Assembly (NCBI GenBank): GCA_963969395.1
Contig: OZ017804.1
Coordinates: 10,478,001-10,542,000, forward strand
Direction: 5' to 3'
DNA from: Pseudoscleropodium purum
Lineage: Eukaryota > Streptophyta > Bryopsida > Hypnales > Brachytheciaceae
Length of the DNA: 64,000 nt
Of the stretch, positions 13,801 through 26,815 are shown piece by piece. The position numbers and the translations under genes are program-made. How positions within the stretch are numbered: the stretch's first letter is position 1; the number at the start of each line of letters is the position of its first letter. The notes under the pieces are model-generated. The model did no database searches. It had not been told where the DNA came from and was given only the letters and a program-made list of their open reading frames with translations.

Positions 13801-15105
13801 TCTACTTGATCATGCTCATGAAATCCAAATACATCACCACAATTCCAAACTCCCATCAATGCTTTTACTTCATACATTAGTAGCGGAAGTTGCTAGAAAC
13901 ACTGTTAAATTTGCAAATCAGACAAATTTAAAACTATGTTATGCAAATTCCTGTTGCTATGGAAGCAATAATAGGTATTTATAAGAATCCCTGAACCTCT
14001 GCCATGAAGTATCAAAGTGCCGATTGAAGGCCATGGAATCACAATCACATGATTTGAGAAGTAAACATTCTTTTGTAACTTATGCAGTTTGAGAAACCCT
14101 AACCTGGTGAATAGCATGTGCAAAAGCACCACATGTTTGGTCTCTGTGTACGAGACACCAGCTCTTTCTAGCGCCCATCGTGCCTGTACCCTTACAGAAC
14201 TTCCCATTCCTCAATTCAAACATCTGCAAAGCCAGCTGCTTCCTCACTTTTCTTCTAATCTACGACATTGACTTCAAATTTATGCATTCAATCATGTGAT
14301 TACAATACAGTAAACAATTAGGTTTCAGATGTTTTGTGGTTTGGATTCTCACCTTTTCACAATAGTGTGAAGCACCTGCAATGCCAAACCAATAACCCAG
14401 AAAAGAATCTCAAAAGTTAGAAAATTAATTAAGAATAACTCTACAAATCAATGACATCACAAAATTTAGGATATGGGCAATTTTATCAACTCCAAGATCT
14501 CAAGATTCACAAATCTAAAGTTTATCCACCTCAATAATTCCAATGTGCGAATCAAATTGGTTGTGTTTATTGGCTTTGGACTAAAGGAGAGGATGGCCAT
14601 GCATTGACATTTGTTGTGAACCTTTGGAAGTTTGCATAGGTTGTTACTCACAAAGCAAGCCAATTTCACAAGGACAAAGCCTCTTATATCATAGCCTACT
14701 TGTTGCTTTTGCCCATCACTATAGATGGTCACATCACTTAATACTTCATCTTAAGTATATTACATTTGTCTTAAAAATAATCAAATTTACCTCTTTTGTT
14801 TCAAAATCACAAACATTTTGAACAAGACTACTCTACAAAAGGCTTTGTAGCACTAAACTTTTCAAATTAGGCCTTACTAAAAAATTTCCACACATATAAA
14901 CTTTGCTGATGGAAAGACTCCTCTCTTTTGGGCTACAACTAATTCCTTTCTAATGGTTCACATTGCAATGGTATACCCTAATTCCTTGCGAAGGTTACTT
15001 TTGGTTCTAAAATTGATATTTGAGAAGTGAATAAAAGATGATGCATTTTAGATTGACTTAAGGTTGGTCCTTACCATCGGTAATAAGGGTCATGTTGGTA
15101 GCCAT
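10841..15105 (-). CDS. Glutathione S-transferase, eight exons
   Basis: Exons on the minus strand: 15105-15075, 14375-14353 (23-nt microexon), 14183-14104, 13637-13465, 13100-12865, 12180-12074, 11256-11169 and 10918-10841 (TAA). All introns are GT-AG and all phases match, giving 816 nt and 271 aa. The N-terminal thioredoxin-fold domain begins MATNMTLITDGASHYCEK, with Ser13/Cys16 in the usual catalytic region. Pro54 is the likely cis-proline (SCPKLV), and Glu69-Ser70 before PDILRFADK is the glutathione-binding pair. The helical C-terminal domain includes QLGPHVRRWSY and the N-capping box GRRFTAADVTFAAL (Thr199, Asp202). The family conjugates glutathione to electrophiles or acts as a thiol-redox enzyme in the cytosol. 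The overall pattern (SHYCEKARWALERAG, FTAADVTFAAL) resembles GSTs shared by bacteria and lower plants more than the plant tau or phi classes. No signal peptide is seen. Intron 5 to 6 (12181-12864) contains a C11/T run. Confidence 0.93.
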
Positions 15106-18100
15106 GCTTCCAAAACATCTCCACCATTGTTCAACGAAACAGAGAATCTCATGTTGCCACTAGTGTAATTAGTAACTCATGTGGGTGATGGGTTGAAGAG
15201 AGATGCAAAGGGGAGCAACGAGGGGGTGGGACATTATATTTAATAATACTCCTTGCAATCCCACCCTTGGCTTGACTTATTAGCTTCCCTTGCCTTATCA
15301 TTTATGTTTATAATATTTTCAACAAAAACACCACTTAAATATTAAACCCCAAAACATCAATTAAATCACATATGATATCTAAGGTATAACATTTTATAGA
15401 ATCTTTGTTGAGTACCTTCTCTATCTAATAAAAAAAAATTTGGTATACAAAAAGGAAATTCTAATAAGTTAGTTTAGGAAATTGAGTTTAATTTGAATGA
15501 GATATTTTCAAATCAATAGTTTTTTTACTTCTTTTGTAAAAATGGGTATGAACTTTGATATCACTCAATTTGATATATTTTGGCCTAACTTTGCTCTATA
15601 TGTTGTCAATAAATACTTAGTTGGTAATGTTTATAACATCTTAGTTCCATCAAATGGATGACATCTAAGATATTCTACAAAATTTCCATTAGACTTGTGT
15701 GACATTTAAGACATTCTACAAAATCATCATTGAGTATTCTATCAATTGGGAAAAAAATACCTAACTTATGTATGGAAAACCTAACACTTTGTTCAAGTAA
15801 AATTGAGTTCAATCTTCACCATTGAAAATATGTGAACTATGTTTTTTGCATTTGATGTAATGTGTTTGTCTTTTGAGTGGATAGTTACTTATAGGGGACA
15901 ATTCAATTAGTTTTAGATGAGTGTTTATTGTATTACACTCCACCCTCCAAAAAGAAATAGTTAATTCATATTACTAATTAGTAAATATCCCACATACACA
16001 AATATTTGTATTTTTCAAGAGTAGGACACCAATTGATGTGGGATATATTAGTGGGATTTTTATATGTATTTTGTATTTGTATTTTATATGGACAAGTATG
16101 TATTCCATATATGTGTCCATATCCCATATCTTTAATCATATTTTGTATTTGCATCTTTTTCTATATATGTATATATATCCTATGATATCCATATCTCATA
16201 GTATCCATATAGGTATTATTTATTTTTCAAGATCAATGACATTGGAGGCAAGCATTCTTGTTTACAAGATCACTAGCTCTCAATTTTCATAGAGGGAAGG
16301 GCATTAATTGTAACCTAGAAAGGAGATGTATCATTTTACAAGACAATAATATCCTTTGACACGACTTTGCTCTAAATAATACTTTGTCAATGTTATTTGC
16401 AAAACATTTGATGTCTTAGCTCCATGAATTAGACATGCATGACATCATGAAAGAGCATTTTTGTGAAATCTTTGTTGAATACCTTTTGTATTGGCATGAA
16501 AAAAATCCCTAACTTATGAAAGGAAAAAACACTATTAGTAACACAATATTTTGAAAAGTGAAATATTGATTTACCAAATAGAATATGTGAGACCACTAAT
16601 TTTGTTGATTTGATGTGCTTTAACATAACCTTGCTCTATATACCTTGATGTACTTCCTAATTGATTTTGTTTTCAAAAGATGCTACAACATTGCTACTCA
16701 AAAATATTATGGGTGGCTACAAGAAAACCTATAGAGTAAGCAATAGGTTGATATCATCTTCACATGTGGTATTTACTCCTTGTGATGGACATAAAAACTC
16801 ACAATAAAGACATTTATTTTTGTACATTAATGACTAAAAAGTAAACAAAACAAAATTACATTGAAAACTTAATATTTTCGAGTCTAATATCAACTCATCA
16901 CATGGTGCATCTAATATCAACAATTTTGTAATGGTGAAGTGAAGGAAGTACTTCACATTAGAAAAAATCTGAGCCCTATGGAAGGCCGTTAAGGATTCAA
17001 TTTTTGGCGCCCTACAGTGCAATTACAGGAAAAGAAAAAATAAATATTTTGAAAAAATAAATATTAAAAAAATAAAAAAGCATGAAAAACTGATGTGGCA
17101 CAAGTAGTGCTACATTAGCAACTTTCATTAAAAAATTAAAAAATAGTGGAATTCCTCTCTAATTGCACTGGGTAGTTGTGGGCAGTTCAAAACTCGCAAC
17201 CTTTCTGAGGCTTGAAATTTTTTGTAACGTCAATGATAAGTTTAGTTGGTGGAGAATCTCATAGCTAAGGGAGACGCACCCATTTCCACTTGGTACCCAA
17301 TTCCATCTTCCATGTATCAATGGAGTACATTCTAGAAAGCAAATGTGCACTATTGATACATGAGGCATGAATTCTTAAAGGGACGAGTATAGGTTTGTCT
17401 ACCTTAGTCAAATTCATTCCCATAAGTGAATTGCCAAAGGATGTGGAATAAGGTGAAAATTTAGTTGCTTTTAAAACAAATACAAAGGGCTTGATGTCCT
17501 CAACAAAAGCTCATGACTCATTTTAAAATGATATACCGATATTTTTCCATAAAAATTCTCAATCAAAATTTGTGGCATTGAAGCAAACCCCCATGAAAGT
17601 TGTGAAGCATAAAGGATAGTAAACAAAAAATGAAAATATTTATGAAAATTTGAAAATATGATCATTTTACTATTTTCTATCAAACTCCATTACTTAACCA
17701 TAAATTAAGAATTTTCTTTCACTTTTATTTACAATCCTATAAGCATGCCATTTTTTCAACAACTTCTAAGTTGACGGTCAATATGATCAAGTTTCATTGA
17801 CATGTTTTGAGGGTAACGTAAATGCACATGAAATTTTTCCTCATAAGCATTTGAATATGGTTTCTTGTATTGAATTGCCTAAATTTTTGTTAGTCTTTGT
17901 CAAGAGTCAAGAGGGGATTTAAGATTCTCTTTGTATGCAATTTTGGGACAACCAATGAAAACATTATGAACTTCCAAATTTCAAAGTACTAAAAATAGGT
18001 GTATTTAAAATCAACCCTAGGCTCTAATCTTTGACCAAAGAAAGACCGATTGTTTTCTATAGCATTGTCTACTATACTTATGATTTTTTGGGGAATATTT

Positions 18101-18262
18101 TATAATTAGAAAAAAAATTAAAATATGAAAAAGATTTTTAATGTATCCACCTTTAAAAAGAAGGTACCCTAGGAAGAAAAAGCATAAAAAAATTCTCTTA
18201 ATAGGAGAACTAGAAAAGTGCAAAATCTCATGAAAATAGGTATTTTGACCTTTTTATTTATA
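15106..18262. other. intergenic DNA with diverged internal repeats
   Basis: No gene is seen after the GST promoter region. Phrases around 15400-15850 recur in altered form at 16380-16660 (for example 'gaatctttgttgagtacc' against 'gaaatctttgttgaatacc', and 'tttgctctatatgttg' against 'ttgctctatatacctt'). This suggests an old duplication or two copies of one repeat. 16060-16210 is low-complexity text rich in 'tatccatat'. Confidence 0.45.
15233..15244 (-). promoter_or_regulatory. possible TATA box of the GST gene
   Basis: On the minus strand the sequence reads TTAAATATAATG about 130 bp before the ATG, in a locally GC-richer stretch where such a motif stands out. Position and composition are the only evidence. 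Confidence 0.35.
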
Positions 18263-18786
18263 CTACCTCCGTTCCAAAATGACCTTCATGTAGAACAAAA
18301 TGTTTTATATTAAGGCTAAAAATCACATTTTGAAGACCCATTTTGCACTATGTAGAGTTTGATGCATTCTTATTGTCATATAAACTTTGAATTTTGGAAC
18401 CCTTTTCAAAGTTTTGGAGTATTGAAAAGTAGAATTTTTGGGGCATTTTCAAAGAGCACCAATGGGCACTTAATTGTTGAATATGTGGTCAATATTTTGT
18501 GAGCACTTAGTATAAAACTAAGACTATGTGTGAACCTATTTTCTATTTCCTAGAACTTCATTTTCTTCAATTAGGCAATACTCAAAAAGATGCAAAAAAT
18601 AAGAATGAATAATGTTGATTAACTCTTTTAGTCATTTCATTTGTCTTTTGATTGATGATTGTACAAATAGAGGAAAAACTATAACTCAAAGTTGTATTAT
18701 TAGTCCTAAATAGCAATCTAAAGCCAAATTTGACCAATTTGTAAAGTACAAAGTGCAACAAGAAGATCATTTTGGGACAAAGGGAG
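18263..18786. mobile_element. mariner/Stowaway-type non-autonomous element
   Basis: A 524-bp segment is flanked by TA (18261-18262 and 18787-18788). The left end is CTACCTCCGTTCCAAAATGA. The right end, read inward on the other strand, is CTCCCTTTGTCCCAAAATGA, continuing as CTTC. CTCCCTCCGTYCC is the standard terminus of plant Tc1/mariner and Stowaway elements, which duplicate TA. No transposase frame is present, so it would depend on a source elsewhere. Confidence 0.85.
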
Positions 18787-21016
18787 TAAAAAAGAGGAGA
18801 AACAATTTTCAAAGAAATGAAAAATTGGAAATTTGAGAAGACTTCTTGGTGAAGAGATTTCACCAAAAGAATGATCTTGAGACCATTTTTAATGTTCAAA
18901 ATTGGGAGTGCAAGAGAACCCTATTTGCATGAATGTAGAGGATATTAAATAACTGTTTTGTTAAGTTCTTTTTGGTGGATACATGCCTTTTTAGTGTCAA
19001 AATAGCATACACAAATTTCAAGTCTACATCATTAATTTTGGTACTCCCAAGTACTAAAAATTTACTAAACCACAAAGTGAGACAAATTAGCTACATTGAA
19101 ATTTAAATATAGAATGACTTTCAAAATTTCTTTAAAAAGTGTTCTTATTACTGTCTAGTCATTGATCTTTCAAAAAATCTCAAGTACATTGGCTTCAATC
19201 TACAAAAGTTATGGTTGATAACAACTCAATGACTTCAAGTGTGACACAAAATAGTACCAATCTCTCTTCCATTCACCCATTTATATAAATAATAATTTAT
19301 AAACAGATTAAAATCAAGTGGGTCGTTGTAAGAAACACTTGTCCTATTTTTTATCCCCTTGGTCTCTGGCATGTGTTTTTTGGCTCATACTTTTTGCGTC
19401 ATATGTTTGTTTTATATTAGTTTTGAACATTCAGTATTTTTTTTTGCAATTTTTGAAAATTTATTTACTATTTTTACATTGCCCCCAATAAGATGTCTAT
19501 TTTAGTCATTTAGGGGGTTTTAGTACTATTTCCAATCCAAAAATTTGAATTTGAAAGTCAAAATTGGAATGCAAAGATTTATACAAAAGTTACACAAATC
19601 TAAGATATATTTTCTAAAAATAGAAAATTATCCACCTTCCTCATGTGCTCAAAGTGCACTACCTAGGTACATGTGTGGAGAATACAATTTTTATTTGTCA
19701 AAGGTGCAAAATGATTGAAAAAAACATCTTCAAGTTTAAAAAATAACTTTTTTTCTTTGAATTATTTGAGCATTTTTACTATTTTCTAAAAATAAAATTC
19801 AAAAGTATCTATTTTTTGTTTTTTTTCCTAGGCCTCTTTTGTTGTGTATAAATTTTAGAGATCAATTTTTTAGGCCTAAATTTTTATACTTATATTATTT
19901 TGAATACTTTACAAATTATCCATATTTTATTTTTAAAATTTATATTGTAAAAGTCACAATACTCTAATACTAAGGCTGTTTTGAGCCAAAAACGGTAGGT
20001 GTTTCTTGCAACTACCCAAGTGCATTTATTCTAGTGAAAGTTTTCAACCTACATTGTTTTTCTCTATTAATTCCTAAAACACCATCATATTTAGACATCC
20101 AAAAACACTTCAAAATACTCATCTCCAAAGCAAGGTCAAAATCTTCATCAATAAATTTTTTTTAATATCAAATCCAACTCTAGAATCTTAAAATTGTCCT
20201 AAAATTTTAAAGCAAATGTTTCCACCAATTGCAAGTTTTATGTGCCTAAACTTTAAAATATAAACTTTTCTAGCCCTTCTTAAAGGTGAAGTTTTGTCTT
20301 TCAACATTAAAAATAATTTAAAAAAAAATTCATGTTCCATAACTTGTGAATTTTATCAATATGTTGGAAAATCAGATGAAAACATGTGAAAAAAATTTAA
20401 CCAAAAAAACTTTCATATTTGTCTTTCAAAAAATTGTAAAATGGAAGGTAGTACTCAATGAAAGAAAAAACTAATATATGCTAATAACTTCTACAAAAAA
20501 TTAAGAATTATTAATAAAAATGGTGAAAATGTTTTGATAAACGATTGATATCCTATATTTTTATTTTTATTTGTAAATTTTCAAAATTAAAAGCAAAAGA
20601 TGACTTTGTATGTTTTTTCTACCTTCCTCGTTCACAAAATAAAACTTCTATGTCATAACTTTACCTCATTATTTTAAATTGAATGGTTAAAATTTTTTGA
20701 GTAGTCATCAATCTATACAATCTTCCAAAAATAATCAAAATTTTAATTACTTGTTCAATAGAGAATGTTGAACTTGACCACCAATTATAGAAATTGCTGT
20801 AGTTTTGAATAAGTTATAAAGTACATACACCTAAATCCACCATTTTTGGATCATGGATAGTTTATTAGTCAAATAATAAAATTTGATGTAAAATTGTTAG
20901 CTTCTATAAGAAAAAACCAACCCAAGTCATTTTGTATTTTTTAAACACTTACACAATATTCTATAAATTTTCAAAGTTGAAAACACATGATACCTATTCA
21001 TGCCACTAGACTACCT
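18787..21016. other. AT-rich intergenic DNA
   Basis: No coding pattern or defined repeat end is seen. Homopolymer-rich AT sequence throughout. Confidence 0.5.
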
Positions 21017-21266
21017 TTAACCCCTAAAGGACTAACACTACTAGAAAATTCATTGTCTACTTTGTCAAAGATTTTGCAAACTTTTGTTAGTATCCATAGT
21101 TGATTAGGATAGCTTTATTTGGATGTACCCCAACATAATTTTCTTGCTTTGCCACGTAAGATGCATGCCTTTGTTTACAATTCCATGTCATCTTGTCTTT
21201 GAAATTAAATGAATTTAACTTTTACATATAAGTATTACATTAACATTAACATCTATAAGTATTATA
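21017..21266. mobile_element. fragment: TTAA-type left end followed by a CACTA-like end
   Basis: 21017 begins TTAACCCCTAAAGGACTAA, the same terminus as the full elements listed below. After 19 bp it runs into CACTACTAGAAAATTC, which looks like a plant CACTA transposon terminus. A second TTAA-type left end follows at 21267. This looks like an insertion into, or truncation of, an earlier copy. I find no matching right end. Confidence 0.4.
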
Positions 21267-22184
21267 TTAATTCCTAAAGGACCAAGCTGTCTTTTTTGGC
21301 AACATAGAAATTTTGGATAGGTGCATGTGATTAGAGATTTTCATATTTTTGGCCCAAATTTTAGAAGGTGTGGCCAAAGAATATCTTTCATGTGCACTAA
21401 ATTTCAAGACATTTAGAAATATGAGGCAGAAGTTATAGCCAAATATGTAGTTTGTTTCTCAATTTAGGTAATCTGGGTAGATATGAAAAAATCATTTTTT
21501 TCAAAATACCAAATTAGAAATTGGTCATACACACACACACATCAAAAGCTTTGAATCATTCCATTTTGATCAGTAAGTCAAAAGTTATGAGGTGTTTTAG
21601 TTTGTGGGTAGTTATGGATTCTCTACTCCAAAATAAACTTTGAAGTCTTTTATTGAACTCAATTTTCAATATTTTGGAAAAAAATAAAAGAATTAGATGA
21701 AGATTTTTAATTACAACTTTACAACCGTTGGAATTGAAATTTCCATAATTAAATTGTTAACAATTTAGTATTTTGAATCATTCTCTACATCTTTCTACTT
21801 ATAATTGTTTTTCTATATGTTGTACAATTTCAAATGATCTAAAAAATTTCAAGTATGTATTCAACATGGCTTGAAGAATGAATCCAAAAAAACACCACCA
21901 TTTTAAACATTTTTTCATAAAAATGTGACCTTGTGAAGTGCAACAGTCCAATATTTTGTAGGGACAAAAAAATGATTTTTGTCACTTCAAATGCTAATGT
22001 CTTCCAATCTACACAATGGGAATTTTTGAAAAAATTTCCACATCTTTTCAAACTAGTGTACTAAAAGATCCTATGATTTTATTTATCCAAAAATGTTTCT
22101 TTTTAAAAAATTTAAACTTGTACAAGAAATGGTAGTTTTGGAGCGTTTTTGGCAAAAACATAATTAAGGAACTTTAGGGGTTAA
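21267..22184. mobile_element. TTAA-bounded inverted-repeat element, family 1 copy A (918 bp)
   Basis: Left end TTAATTCCTAAAGGACCAAG. Right end, read inward, TTAACCCCTAAAGTTCC. The interior matches copies B and C, for example the right-hand block with 'agttttggagcgtttttggcaaaaac'. The left block 'tggcaacatag' is shared with copy B, and 'ggtgcatgtgattagagattttcat' with the partial copy at 63895. There is no coding capacity. Confidence 0.8.
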
Positions 22185-22800
22185 ATGGTTGCCTTTGAAG
22201 CAAAAGACCCTTCAGCCTCCAATGGTTGTTCTAAAATATCTTGTATTGGTTTTGAAAAATGTAGTGGCTCTTTTGCCACCCATCTATTTGGTGCAAAACA
22301 AATTGTGGTAGAATTGGGTGTCCCTACCTTATTTCACCAAGTCAATCTTGTTGATTTGTGAATCTCTGATAAGGTGTTTACACATACTCACAAGTGAATC
22401 AAATAACTTAAGCAACAAGTATTCTCACTATTTTCCATTAACACATACCCATGAGTCAAATATTTTAGAAAAGTATTTATAGACTCTATTTTCCCTTGTG
22501 ACATGTGATATAGAGTAGAAATCTTCCATGCAATAGAATATTTTTTTAAAAGTCATTTTGCTAGACTCCTATATACACTTTATTAGGCTTACAATATGGA
22601 CATACTTGGCCTTACAAGTAGTATTATCATCCATTATTATATTATGATCTATCTTTTGCATTTTTATTTGCATTACTTACTAATTGTTGAACCTAGTTAG
22701 AATGTAAGGTGGTAGGGTGTAGAATTGGATTGTTACTTTAGTTAGCTTTTGAAGATAATCACAACATTGCTACCAAGATATGGGGGGTTTAGACTTAATG
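22185..22800. other. intergenic DNA
   Basis: Nothing recognised between two transposon copies. Confidence 0.5.
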
Positions 22801-23053
22801 TTAACCTCTGAGCGCCCTAAAGGCCAAAATCTGGCTTCTCCATTTTGAAAAACATTCTTGTTTGACTACTATAATCTTTTGAGTAGTACATACAATCAAA
22901 GGACATGTCCTCTTCTCCACACCTTTGGGTCTCTCTTGACTACCAATTGGTACGGTTGGATTATGTAGATCTCTTCTGAGGAGAAAGCTTGAGTGGATTG
23001 AAGTCGAAAAGGTTTGGATTTCACTGAATTTGCTTTAGGTGCTCAAGGGTTAA
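22801..23053. mobile_element. short TTAA-bounded element, family 2 (253 bp)
   Basis: Left end TTAACCTCTGAGCGCCCTAA. Right end, read inward, TTAACCCTTGAGCACCTAAA. The ends match over most of 20 bp. No target duplication other than TTAA is visible outside. A lone end of the same type (TTAACCCCTAAGCGCTC) occurs at 47100. Confidence 0.65.
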
Positions 23054-24314
23054 GGGAGAGACTAGTAGGTGGTAATAGAATAGTTTTGTAGCATACGTTC
23101 ATACTTGTGGTGTTTTATGAATGCTAATCCTACTTGGATGTTGATGTGGTAGAAGAAAAAAAAAATGCTAAGCACAATTGAGGATGACTATTTTTTTTAA
23201 GTGGTTGTGGAAGGGAAATTAAATGGTGATGACAACAAGATTGGAACTCACTTTTTTAATTGCACATTCAACTTGTTCAAATGCTGTCAATGAACATTAT
23301 TAAAGGTGATCCTAGAGCTCACCTTTGACATTTCAATAGGACTTTGATCAAAAGCCATTGAACGTGTGCCTAGGACTAGTGATAGCAAGCAAGTTAGGGT
23401 CCTAATGATTTCTGATGGTCGCCATATGTGAGCCTAGCACTTGTCACTTGGGCCTCAAAAATTTCTTTTTTTTGCTTTAGCTCATTCTTTATAGCCTTTT
23501 GGGTCCAAAAGGCCTAAAAAACATATTAACATTGTATTGATAGAAGTCCCTACAATTGTGGTATGTTATTTTTCAAAAGTCCGAAAGTGCTCTAAGTACT
23601 TGCATTTACCATTTCTAGTGTTTCAATAGGTGTGTAGTATGTCGATTAGGAGTTTGAGATAGAGTTGAGCCCTAGTAGACAAAGTTTGAGAAGATATTTA
23701 TTTTAGATCGATTACCAAATTTACTCAAATTCACCAATTCACAAGGATGCACATTGAAGATTGGAGGAAAGAGCTTTTAGCATAAAAATATGCCAAGAAC
23801 TCAACGGCAAAGTCGGTTTGTGAAGATTCTCTTGTATAAGAATGATTATTCCCTAGAGGAATTGAATATAAGAGGTAAAGAATTTAGACCTCTCCACATT
23901 TGATGCAAGTAAACATGTAAACTTGCGTATAGCATTTGTAAGCTTCCTAGAGGTTGTTCAAAAAATTTCATAATTTTACAGATTGCAGAAGATGACTCTA
24001 TGGGAAGTCAATTGTGTTTACCGATGACTGAAAATTCATAGAAATTATCTAGGTAGCAGTAAAATCCCACTACAATTAGGATAGTACGTTTTAGCTTAAA
24101 TAAGTGCTCGGCCAAATTTTAAGACATTCTGACATTGACAAGTGCAAAAATTGGCGGTAGCACTAGATTTTAACAATTTTTAAAAACATTTGATGAATTG
24201 ACTTGTGTACCAAATGCATATGGCATTCAAATGAAGTAAAATTGGACTTTTTTCTTACTCTCGTAGACCTTCCAAACAACCTAGGCTAATCAAAACCTTA
24301 AGAAAAGGCAAACT
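23054..24314. other. intergenic DNA
   Basis: No gene or defined element is seen. Confidence 0.5.
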
Positions 24315-25380
24315 CCATACAACAAGAAATCACTGTCCAATGTGACTGTAGAAATGTGATTGCATGATTTTTGCAACTACAGAATCATTGCACCTCCCTA
24401 ATTACACCATTGCAGGAAGGTCCACAGTGTCATAGTCATTTTGCAATTGTGACCACGCTTGCAAGATGACCAAAATTAGATTGGCCAGTTTCATCTACAA
24501 TGTTCTGTTCATTGCATCGCGGATGACACGATGTGGCGGGGTAGGAATTTTGAAGTGGGCAGTAAAGTCATGCAGGAACAGTATTGCTTTGAATTTCGCA
24601 ACTTCAAGTCACTTAGGAATGATTGTATTATGACTTCTGTATGACTAAGATAGTCACTTGCACTATGTTTTCTTTTAGCCTTTCTAAAAGGTAAAGAAGA
24701 CGTCGCCTCTTTATACCACTAAGGAAATATGATTGCAATTTCAGTGTTGTTTTGCGATAGCATGACTTCTACATGACTAAAAAAGTGCTATTGGAGGTAG
24801 CATACACGTTGGGGAGAAATGCATTTTATTTTTTGGTTTCGGGGATTGCTTAATGAATGTTATGGATTAAAATTGACAAATCTTTATGGTTTATGGTTTA
24901 GCATTCCACTAGGGGATTAATAAAATTAGAGACACGACATAGTGAGGGGGTCAAATTGTGTGCTTTTGTTGCTTGAGTGAGTACAATTAGCTTGACTACA
25001 ATCATCGTGAAACTTTAGTTACATTATCAATTGCTTCATCACTCCATATGAGTGTCTACAAATATTAAAACAAGAAGTACTACTTACAAATTGAGTTCAC
25101 CAAAATTGTCAAAAGAAACTGTGAATTTTAGTTGTCCTTCATGCCAATACAGAGCCCACGTAGAAAATGCTAACATGACAAATGTGAAAGACACATGCAA
25201 ATCACATTCTAGATGTTACTTGAAGACGACTATGGGCAATTTGTTTCAAATTTGTAGAACTTCAAAATGATTTGTAAATGACTGAAGGCAATAATCTGCC
25301 ACAGTGGCTTTGTAGAAGACTACAACTACAATGTACAACTTCAATCTCTTAAGGATGACCGTAGATGTGCTTAATAATTT

Positions 25381-25880
25381 TCATGTGTTAGTAAGTTGTC
25401 TTCCATTGACAATTCGATGGTGCCGACTAAATTGGATGTTGAAGTGTAATTTGGCAAACTTTGTGGAGCTGTCAAGCCTATACTCTCCATGGTTGTAGCG
25501 ATGAAGGTGTCCATGTGGTCGAGTACTTTTTGTTTGGCTATGGCTTTTTTGTGCAATACCACTTTCCATCTAGCTGTGTCAATAGCATTGAAAAAGAACA
25601 CTTTCATAGCTTGACTAGGGATAATAAACGGCTTTGCCATGCAAGGCAGTTTATGGCAGAATTTCACTACAAAGAAGCTAGCATCATCCTTTGTATGTAT
25701 AGAGTTCCCTTATGTATCTTGCGGCTTCACTCTAGGTACTAATTTTTTGCATTAACAAGTTTTTTTCTACAAACAATTCAATTACACCCATGAAATTTAT
25801 CAAGTCCATCAAAATTAGCAATGTTTGGAGAATAGTCAATCCTATGGGCTCTAGAGTGGATGGATTTGCACATTCTTTGG
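25381..25880 (-). repeat. diverged duplication of a coding-like segment
   Basis: Minus-strand readings of about 25381-25500 and 25740-25860 align as peptides: ESIGLTAPQSL...IELSMEDNLL against EPIGLTILQTL...IELFVEKNLL. The nucleotides also align over about 110 bp without gaps. The units are about 360 bp apart and both are broken. The product is not recognised. Confidence 0.55.
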
Positions 25881-26659
25881 ACCATGACTTTTGATGCACG
25901 CATACAATTCCATTGTTAAGCCTACCCTTGAGAACCACATTGCAAAAAAAAACTAGAATATTCCTAACAGTGACCTTCTACAATACTAATTTACTAAAGG
26001 CCAATTATGACTTCTATGTAACTGGACCTAGTGAAGTGGAAGTTGTGGTATAGTATCATAATTGAGTAACGACATGGAAATGACTACATTAGATCTTCTA
26101 TACTACTTGAATCAAAAAAGATGTTAAGAAAATATTCTTTCCAATCTTCTTTTCAAATTTGTCCACAACTTTTGATTTGAAGTTCAAAATCTAAAATAGA
26201 TTTATAGAGATGAAAGTGAGATTGATTTTTCAACTTTTATTAGTTCAAATTTTTTTGAAAACAATTAATCTACTATTTCTAAATGAGATCTAAAATATTA
26301 CTTATAACACAATTTTGTGTTTGACATGTCCCATACGGTTTGTCTTGCCTCCCATCACCCCACTTGTATAGAAGGTTTGTCATTTCACTCTTCATACTCA
26401 CACACTAAGTGGCTTTGGAAGCCATGCAATATATTTGTTGGATATTGTATATCCTATATGATGTATTATTGCAATACTTTAAATTTATTAAAATGTGATT
26501 GTAGTATGACTATTTCCTATTTAATTGTTAGTACACACCTTTTTGCACAAATCGTTGCTATTTAAAAACCTTAATCCATATCACTTTAGAATGATTTGCC
26601 ACGTGTTTGTCCATTACAATAGTACAAAGACTCTACAACAACTTTTAAATGACTACAAA

Positions 26660-26815
26660 ATGACTTTTGATGTCCATATCAGATTCACAGGAGGGGCACC
26701 TACAACTAGAAAATGACTACCTACGTGGAAGTCCACGTCAGATTCACAAGGGGTCACCCACAACTGGAAAATGACTTCAAACTGACTAAACACGTGGCTA
26801 TCCACATCACTTGGC
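26660..26815. repeat. 59-bp tandem repeat in the right subterminal region
   Basis: 26672 and 26731 start near-identical units (GTCCAYRTCAGATTCACA ... ACAACTRGAAAATGACT), with a third partial start at about 26800. The array lies near the right end of the CACTA-like element. Confidence 0.65.

Noticed and set aside
17159..17368. Possible tRNA or tRNA-derived SINE (minus strand, GGTTGCGAGTTTTGAAC)
   Set aside because: The B-box resemblance is poor, no A box lies at the right distance and no cloverleaf can be drawn.
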